Of a DNA stretch of 64,000 bases, positions 56,833 through 64,000 are shown one piece after another. The notes below the pieces were generated by a model. It did no database searches and was not told the DNA's origin. It saw only the letters and a program-made list of their open reading frames with translations. The DNA lies in assembly GCA_007644065.1 (NCBI GenBank), contig VJWN01000009.1, positions 1,790,007 through 1,854,006 on the forward strand. Direction: 5' to 3'. This stretch comes from Margaritispora aquatica (taxonomy: Eukaryota; Ascomycota; Leotiomycetes; Helotiales; Discinellaceae). How positions within the stretch are numbered: position 1 is the stretch's first letter; every line of letters starts with the position of its first letter. Both the position numbers and the translations under genes were made by a program.

Positions 56833-58171
56833 TTAACAATCCCCAAGTCTCGTTCCCTTATCAGAACAGCTTATGAAACAATCCTCCTTGGAACCATTTC
56901 GAGTTTCCCTTATAAGCATTGTCCAGAATATCGTACGCATATTGAATTTCACTAGCTTCGAACTTCTAGACCATTCGGTACGGCATGGCCAGATGATGAG
57001 ATGCACGCCGCAGTAAATCATGGTATCGAGAGCAACTTGGGTCTCAATTGATCCGTATGCTTCCAAGAACGAATCAAGTATGAAGGGAACTGACGTGGAA
57101 TTTGCGAAGAAATAAAGGATGTATAGCTCAGCAAACATAGTTCCCAGGTGGGTCGTGATAGATGAAAAGTGACAAAGTTCCCAATCAAGCATAAATATTA
57201 ATATATTGTTGTCTAAGTCGACATTCGATTCAAGATCGTCGAATTCATCTTTCTCAACGCTCTTTGCCGAACTCGCGAACACCAGGCTGAAATCCAATCA
57301 GAATTGAATAACAGGAGATACGCTTAATGTATACTTACTTCCCGGGCCAGAAGTCCCCATGATTGATCCCAACATCATCTCGATGGGTGATGGTAGTTAT
57401 CCGCTGGCTCACGTGTTGGAAAAGAGACCTTTTGTTGCCAAGCATCTCAGGAAACTTCTCTACAGTCGCACTGAGTCGCCCGCATGATAAACGGTACTTG
57501 AACACACCGGCTTCTGTGTAATTACTAAGGACCCTTCGTAGAATTTCTTGGTCCGGGTGCTAGCCCCAACTGTGGAACTTCACAGCCCATGCCCCTATCA
57601 CTCTTCCACATGCAGCTGCAAACGCAGGTTCGAAAGATTTATTGAGCAGATGTGCTTTCAGAGTCAAGGCGTTGGGAAGATCCTCAATGATCTGAATGTA
57701 GTGGCTAGGGAAATAATCTAAGACTTCTGGAACTCGAACTTGAATAGAGAGTGCCCACCTGTCACAGGATTCCTTGCTGTAGGAAGATGGTATCTGGTGG
57801 GAAAGCACTTGGTGTTCGTAGTACTAAAGAGTTGAATGCCTGTATCAGCCAGAACTTACCTAACTATTCACTCGCGCAGGATGTGAAATTTGATGATTGT
57901 TATTGTGAACAGGGAAATGCTTACATTGCGGGTTTCGTGTAAGGTAAATTCCTCGCCCGTCGTTTTCTCTATCTTGAGTTTGTCTTCTGTCATTTTTACC
58001 ACAACAGTCTCCCCCATGACCTTCGATTGGAGTTGCAAGCTTATTGCGAAAGGCGAAATTGATAAACCCGCCAGGCAAACGCTCAAGGTCTTGGCAGGCA
58101 TAACTCGTGTTTTGGAGGGTTTTTTGGATAACGCGTTGAGCAATCTGCCATTCAGAATCGGTGTGAACCAT
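56833..58171 (-). pseudogene. aminoglycoside phosphotransferase-like kinase, disrupted
   Basis: A relic of the fungal APH/choline-kinase-like family. It starts MVHTDSEWQIAQRVIQ (58171) and has RLPGGFINFAFRNKL (ATP-loop region), then TVVVKMTED with the expected lysine. Later blocks are IQIIEDLPNALTLKAHLL, KYRLSCGRLS, the Brenner-type motif INHGDFWPG (near 57355; Asn of HGDFWPGN across the intron), then FMLDWELCHF with the DFG-like Asp, and LGTMFAELYIL. Two defects break it: a one-base shift at the G5 run 58011-58015, where the two halves read in different frames, and a TAG at 57560-57562 after KFHSWG, where relatives read through. Catalytic His, Asp and Lys residues otherwise survive, so decay is recent or the two errors are sequencing faults. 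Confidence 0.8.
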
Positions 58172-59996
58172 TTTCTTATCAGTCGTAAAATATCAATTGA
58201 AGTTTGATTTTGTTTCTCAAGGGGATGTAGTTGTCCGAATGGCGAGGTGCATACAAGTCCAGATGTTGTTGGTACAGCTATTCGTTGGTGTGGCGAGTTC
58301 TATTTATACCACAATCTTGCACCTTAGGTTGAAGGTATCCATATACACGTAATAGACCTCCAGAACTGCATTCAGATACTCTCACTTCTGAGAATCGAGG
58401 CTCTTTATGATACGAACACGATCCTAAAGTTAAGATTGGGTCCGGCAACACAACGATGACAAACTTCTCTCTCGACTGTAAAGTCAAAGCCCCGACTCCT
58501 TCGACAGTCCCTCCTTTCCTCGATCGATCCTGTATCTGTTTCCGAATAACACCGACTAGTGTTATTTTAGTCTAAACTTTCAGAAATTATTCTGCAAAGA
58601 GAGCCGCACCCATTCCACTTCGATTAATCGTCACGTCGATAATATTCGGGAGGTGGAGATTTATCCATGTGCTTATACCACACGTTTAAGTGGAGGGAGG
58701 AGGTTACAATCATCACTGTTATAACTTGTGCCGTTTGAACAAAGAGGAAAATGGATGGGGGAATAATGAAGCTGTAGGGGAATATGAGGCTTGTTCATGC
58801 AGCGAAACAAAAGCGACAGATGAGGATGCTTTCAGTCGATGGTACTGAATGCACACCAATTTGACAAAGGTCCATGGGAAAATAACAAGCCACAGAACAA
58901 AGGGCCCAGGATTGTGGGCCCATTATTGGATCCCCAGTACAATTCTGCGTTCTGGTTGAGTTTTGTGTTATGGTGACACACGATTTACGACCTCAACCCT
59001 GGAGAGACTCCGATCGTGTCCACGCGAACTCCGTGGTGATTGTGCACTCACTCTAAAGCCTCACCGTGCCCCCTGGATAGAAACTTTGGGTAGGGAGAGT
59101 GGTAAATCACAGGAACCAGACCACGACTCGAAGTTTGATTACAGACGGACTAGGATGCGTATGTAGAAGCAAAGAAGAAGGAATCGATCCAATTTGTATA
59201 TTGATGTGACGTAAAATAGCACATATCTCCATAACTTACCAATCAACACGGAAGCATGTCCAAAATACCAGGCAATATAAAATGGGTTCATATATTGCTT
59301 AATAGACAGGAGAGCAAAAGTTGTAAGCCAAAGCATTTGATTTGGGCATCTATTCACAAAGGGTGTATGGAGAACCCAGCCATACCTACACGGGTGAAGG
59401 TTCTGAATCGCCAGTTTGTAAATTTTGCCCGAGATCGCAGACGCACCTCGTTCTCTTTTAGTGAAAGTTCAGTTCCAACCTACGGCATTCAGTTCAATAT
59501 CCAGCCGGTTCTGGTCTGGCTGGAAATATAGGATGGTTCAGGTTTCCCTAGCAATCTTGCTTCCAATGCAGTGGCGTGAATTTATCGACAATGCCTTTGA
59601 ATTGCTTCGAGGGTGCAGAAGCTCTCATCGCCATCAAGATGCTTGCCGGGAGCTCTGCTGCCAAGAGCCGTGACAGGCTGGTCGTTGAACAGTATGCGTA
59701 CACAGTAGCCATCTAGTTTGGACCGCGCAGAAAGCTGCAAGGAATCGATATTTTTTCGACCAATGAAAGAATCATTCTTAATCATTTGTTTTCTGTCCAT
59801 GGCTTTGCCTGATAGAAGAGGCTGGCTGAACTCGTGATTGATTCTGATATGTTGTGCTGATCCACGTGACGAGGGAATTTCATCCTCCTTCCATACTGCG
59901 GACACGGATTTTTCGGCGTTTCTGAATAGCTTGAGAGCAATATGGCTAGTGAAGTGTGGCCAAGTCTCAAGCTTGAAGGCTCCAAGACTTGTCACA
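58172..59996. other. 1.8 kb without a supportable gene
   Basis: Several overlapping open frames of 60-130 codons exist but carry no motif, signal or splice support. Codon reading is broken by stops in every frame. Confidence 0.45.
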
Positions 59997-60343
59997 ACTG
60001 CTGTGAGAGAAGAGGTGCTAGGGAACGAACACCCTGATATATTTCAAAGCATCAACAATATTGGAAGTGTTCGTTTTAATCAATTGGACTACATAGAAGC
60101 TGAGTCGCTTTATCGGCAGGCTTTAGAGGGAAGAAGAAGACTTTAGGTTCAAATCACCCTGACACTCTGCAGAGTGTGAGCAACCTTGGCAAGGCTTTCG
60201 AAAAACTCGGTAGGCTCGACGAAGCAGAGGCCAAGTACCGGGAGGCCCTAGATGGCAGAGCGAAGCTCTTAGGGCAAGGGCATCCACATACGCTACAGAG
60301 CACCGAAGATCTTATTTCATTGATAAAACGAGAGGCCTATTAA
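59997..60343 (+). pseudogene. kinesin-light-chain-type TPR repeat remnant
   Basis: Reads as two to three TPR units: VLGNEHPDIFQSINNIGSV with AESLYRQALEG, then after a frame change near 60131-60141 (AGAAGAAGA run) LGSNHPDTLQSVSNLGKAF with LDEAEAKYREALDG and LGQGHPHTLQS, ending at the TAA 60341-60343. The HPDTLQS/AEAKYREAL pattern is typical of TPR tails of fungal NB-ARC/NACHT (STAND) proteins. No N-terminal nucleotide-binding domain was found upstream in any frame. It is a fragment of such a gene, broken by a frameshift. Confidence 0.8.
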
Positions 60344-61089
60344 AGTCACAGGAAGCGACTAGATAGCCGATTTAGGCCAAAGCCAGTTTGAGGCTGTTGG
60401 AAGATTACTGCAGAAGAAAACGGTTGAGGTATTTCATCGCAAATAGTTTGTTTGGATGTAAGTCTCTTTATATGGATAGGGATGCATTAAGTGTTCTAGC
60501 TGAGGCACCGTAAAATAGCGAAGATATTAGCCCATTTCACAGCTTGATAGTTCTGCCTCGCCGTCTCCATAAATATCAATAATCTCGAGCGTCGGTTAAG
60601 TCTCGGTATCGACCTCCTTTAGCTCGCCTTCTGTATAGAAGTAGCTCGTGATGTCTGACTTATCGGTATTAGATGAAGAGATTGGTACAGGTTATTGGCA
60701 ATGTCATATATTGGATTGATTATAATATGTTTGAGTAAAACGAGATGCGAAATGTTTGTGGGGGGTATTTGTAAAGCTTCATAGGATCGATATTTAATAT
60801 ACACTACTTAGTTTTAAACAACGAAATATCTGGCCACCTTAATAGGAGATCTTGATGACCAGAATATGCAAGCGTCTTAATAGCTTTAATTAAAGTTACT
60901 ATTCTAAATAGCCTCGTGAATATTTGCCGAGAAAAAGAAAAACATCATTGTTCACTACTCAATAGAGTATCCCGTTAACAACACCTTATTAGGAAATCCA
61001 CCAAAGCTCTCTAGATTCTCTTGGATGGGACAATTCTTCTAGTAGTTTTGAAAATAGTCACGTAGTCTTAAAACCCGAACAAAACAGTC
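60344..61089. other. AT-rich gene-free stretch
   Basis: AT-rich with no ORF of note. The segment about 60510-60680 has long CTCG/TCGGT-like islands inside AT-rich sequence and may be degraded repeat DNA. Confidence 0.4.
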
Positions 61090-62260
61090 TCATACCACGC
61101 TGTCACGGGCCGCGAGCTGATATTCCGATTCAGCTACTCCGTCTGCAGCCTTGCTTTTTGGCACACGAAGTCCCATGTGTGGAATATAGGAACTTGGAGG
61201 AAATATATTATACAGGACCCCGACGAGTGACATAGGCAAGGCATCGAAAACGTACATCCTAAACGTCGCGTTAGCAATGCTTATCAATTTAAAGTTTGAT
61301 GTTACAACTTACACCCACTCGTACTGTGCAATATACCCAGTTTTTCCTTCGGTGAACTCAACGATCCTGTAGATAGATCGAATCTAAGCATGCTGGATTA
61401 GCTGCGCCCTATCCGAGATAAGGAAGGGTAACATACTAAAATGAAAAGGCAAGACGCGTTGATAACAAACAAAATCACTCTCCAGTTCGGTCTAATCTTC
61501 TTTGTTGAGCCCTCTAGCATAGTTGTATTCCCCTCTTCAACTCTCCGTAGCTTAGAGTTCAAGGCTACAGCGAACGGCTTGCTCGTTAAATGAAAGCGAG
61601 CAGCAACAACAGAGAAAAGTCCGAAGGCAGCGACTTGAACGCTAATACCGGCCAGCGCGAGGGTCTTTCCCCGATTCAGATTCTCTTGTCCATTAGTATC
61701 AGTCGGCTCGGCGGAAGCCACCATCACCGCTCCGATTGCTTGAAGGAATAAGGCAATGACATCGAATGTGACGAATATTGGGGTCACCCAGCGAGCTAGT
61801 CGCGACAAATTAGAACACGCCAAATTTTAATTTTACCATACATCAAGGATACACTTACGAGGCAACCAAAGTAGTCTCATCGTCCTTGACTCAGCCGGGA
61901 TAACGTAGAAAACAATTCGCCCAAATACAACATATATAACACCAGCCATGAAGACTGGGGCTAGCATGATCAACAAAAATTGAACAATATATGAGTTTCG
62001 ATCGGTAGTATCAGCGGCAGACTCGATTCGAGTCACAAAACCAATGCATTCCACTAATTTTAATATGTTAGCCAGATCATTAGACTTGAATTTCTAGCGA
62101 GGAATAGCTTACTTAAAAGAGCTAAAACCATGACTAGCCATATCCACGCTTTCTTGCGAAAAGCTTGGAAGAGAGCAAGCAGGGCGTTGGTGCTGAAAAT
62201 GACACAAGCCACACCCGCCGCCGCGGTTGATGGTTGGTAGAGATAGGATGATCCTGCCAT
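61090..62260 (-). CDS. RTA1-like lipid-translocating exporter family membrane protein
   Basis: Seven-helix fungal RTA1-type protein, a family linked to resistance to 7-aminocholesterol and membrane-lipid stress and possibly to phosphatidylserine or sphingoid-base movement. Five exons: 62260-62113, 62053-61859, 61795-61437, 61383-61313, 61258-61090 (313 aa). Blocks: YLYQPSTAAAGVACVIF, LLMECIGFVTRIES (across intron 1), FLLIMLAPVFMAGVIYVVFG, RWVTPIFVTFDVIALFLQ followed by GAVMV, KTLALAGISVQVAAFG, ILIRSIYRIVEFTEGKTGYI, and YVFDALPMSLVGVLYNIFPP. The R-x2-Y-R-x-E...G sequence is the characteristic RTA1 signature. All introns restore this reading. Confidence 0.93.
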
Positions 62261-63587
62261 TGTAGTTATACAGGCAAAGTATAAGTGATTGTGCTAATTG
62301 TGTTGCGGTGATATCTAGGAGGATCTGAACAGGACGTCTTAATTACTAGAGGTATCATGGGAGACTAGAGGGCTTATATATTATCATTGCCATATCAATT
62401 CGGCTATTACGCCCAAGGCACACAGCACTCGCTTAATCTTGATGAATTTGGTGAAACTTCTTGTATTCTAGGCCCATTTTAGACTAACGCGAGGCTCACT
62501 CCTGTCTAACGCTGGTAGGCCCCCATTCTTCTAACTTGGCTAGGCCTGGCGCATGGCTGTGTCTATAATGAGCCTGAAAGGCTACACAATCTTGGGATAT
62601 TGGGAAATCGTCTCCTCAAGCTGGTTGGATAGCGGTTTGCAAGCTCTAGAGTGATGGTGTTTTCTCTACCGATCGATCCCTGTCAACTCTGTATGAGGGA
62701 GTTTGCGAGTGCTGATCCTGTGACGTGGAGAAGGATCCTATAATACTATTAGTACCACGCTCCGCCCGCCACGCATTGCTAGTGTCATATTGTGCAGACA
62801 TAGCAAGGATATCACATCACTACAGAGCTTGTTTTCGACCTTTAGGGGATAGTGTACGAAGACCCTGTTAGCCACGTCCTTGCGGCGAAAACAGGGTATC
62901 CGTCCCCTGTAAGGTTCCTATGTAAGCATGTATGGAGCGTTAACCCGCAAAGCTTATCTTGAGACATTTAGGGTATAGTGTACGAACAGAGCCCGGTAAC
63001 CTTGTGCTTACCATAGAAATGTTCACGTCCCTGCACTGGAAAGTGGATTGTGGCTTAGATCCGCAGATTCTGCAGACCGTTGCGGTATAGTGTGCGAAGC
63101 GAACGTCCGTGCAGGAGCCTCCAAGTTCTGCAGCTAGCACAGTACCATCTCTACCGTCAACACCAAACACATCTTCTTGGGACATCGTATTGGCGCACAT
63201 CTAACGTTAGAGCATAGAAATCGGTCTTGGAACGTTCCATATGTCGGAGACGAGCCGTAATTTCCATCACAAATCCCGCCATGTAAGCAGTGATGGCGAA
63301 GAACACTAGACTTGTCCCGATTATCAACACTAATGACCACATTAGGGATGCTCACAATGCAAGAAACGACGCGTAAGGGTATGTCAGCCGGGCGATCATG
63401 GGCGTACCGCAACAGGATATACATCATCTGTTTTTTCCAAGCTGTGCACAATACTAACTCGGCCGTTTCGTGTTAGTGCGATCTTGAGCGACCTGTATGT
63501 GGCCACTGCTGCAGACGAGACGAACAGTGTTCTTACGTCACGGATGGTTTCTATGTACAGCATCACAATACTACGCGAGCCACCATA
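62261..63587. other. degenerate accessory region upstream of a broken regulator
   Basis: Contains the repeat patch listed below. On minus near 63160-63330 a short frame with one hydrophobic helix (LVLIIGTSLVFFAITAYMAGF) looks like a membrane-protein fragment, but it has no confirmable start or neighbour exons. Confidence 0.4.
62841..63098. repeat. three dispersed ATAGTGTRCGAA repeats
   Basis: The motif ATAGTGTACGAA occurs at 62849-62860 and 62976-62987 with upstream TTTAGGG/T context, and in variant form ATAGTGTGCGAA at 63087-63098. Distances are 127 and 111 bp. The intervening sequence shares only weak similarity, so this is a degenerate tandem repeat rather than a clean array. Confidence 0.55.
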
Positions 63588-64000
63588 ATGAGCCCTGATG
63601 AGGCCGGCCCGGAAGTAATGGCATTTCAGACCACGAATCCGCTCTGCATTACTCGTACTGGGACTACTTCGCCAAAAGACACCGACTCCTATGTCGACCC
63701 CACAAGTGCCACGTTGAATCGAGAGACGCTACATTGGCTCCTTGGCACATTGTGTTTGCAGCCGACCAACTCAGTCGCTGAGTCTGATGCATTGTACATC
63801 ACTCTGGTCCAGCAAGCCCGCAGTGAGGACTATGTCCACTCGAGTCTGCTGGCTCTCCTCGCTTTGCACCACTGGCGTCATAGCTCTTCCCCGGACCCGG
63901 ATGCCCACGCAGCTGCCTCGAGCAGTACATTGCTGCATCCAATGCGTTCCGCTCACGGGCTCCGCGGGTCACCAGGATAATTGGATGGCTATCTTGATAT
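63588..64000 (+). pseudogene. fragment of a fungal transcription-factor C-terminal domain, frameshifted, cut by window edge
   Basis: The first open frame reads LNRETLHWLLGTLCLQPTNS with SEDYVHSSLLALLALHHWRH. It resembles the start of the helical domain found after the zinc cluster in UPC2/sterol-uptake-control-like Zn2Cys6 regulators ('... HSLLALAALH'). The second frame continues EQYIAASNAFRSRAPRVTRD then NWMAIL, the expected next helix. Frames change near 63895-63920. No zinc cluster is upstream. It could be a partial gene running off the window with a missed intron, but no GT/AG pair fits the overlap. Confidence 0.5.

Noticed and set aside
58172..59996. Frames of 60-137 codons upstream of the TPR remnant as a STAND NTPase domain
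   Set aside because: No Walker A or B motif in any frame.

Overview
The window is nuclear DNA of a filamentous ascomycete (Pezizomycotina). The evidence is short spliceosomal introns (mostly 45-90 nt) with GT/AG ends and CTAAC/TGAC-like branch sites, ATGs in A/C-rich context, no operons, and fungus-specific families: HET, Zn2Cys6 regulator with Fungal_trans domain, RTA1-like, sedolisin, OPT, EMI1/DUF3128, SPT20 and MIP1. The mix of GH12, sedolisin and cysteine-rich secreted proteins fits a plant-associated or saprotrophic Leotiomycete-type fungus, but that placement is an inference. Exon models were built by hand from splice signals, reading-frame continuity and family motifs; lengths given are for those models.

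Layout. 0-8 kb: a rhodopsin-like membrane protein with an unresolved 5' end (-), a 765-aa secreted protein with nine 8-cysteine repeats (+), and a GH12 endoglucanase (-). 8.6-9.1 kb: an AT-rich inverted-repeat element (MITE-like). 10-14.4 kb: housekeeping SPT20 (+) and a twin-CX9C EMI1 protein (-). 15-21.7 kb, all on minus: a HET protein, a Zn2Cys6 regulator and a dialkylglycine-decarboxylase-like PLP enzyme. The last two share TTTCCCG/CGGGAAA motifs upstream. 22.7-27.7 kb: mitochondrial DNA polymerase gamma (-) divergent from a SLX8-like RING protein (+). 28-32 kb: a CofD/YvcK-like protein (-) divergent from a C2H2 zinc-finger protein (+). 33-42 kb: secretome genes: a sedolisin, a GPI-anchored Ser/Thr-rich protein, and a membrane-anchored pepsin-like protein that has lost both catalytic Asp residues. 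43-56 kb: a coiled-coil protein, GPI12, two small fungal membrane proteins, a 14-exon oligopeptide transporter and a DUF924 protein. 56-64 kb: gene-poor and decaying, with an aminoglycoside-phosphotransferase-like pseudogene, a TPR remnant, an RTA1-like gene, a repeat patch and a broken regulator fragment.

Working together. Most genes are independent. Two groupings stand out. The first is the regulator plus PLP decarboxylase pair with shared promoter motifs, a possible 2-aminoisobutyrate (peptaibol residue) catabolic unit. The second is protein and peptide use: the sedolisin releases tripeptides outside the cell and the OPT family imports small peptides, although those two genes are about 15 kb apart. 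No CRISPR, rRNA or convincing tRNA was seen.
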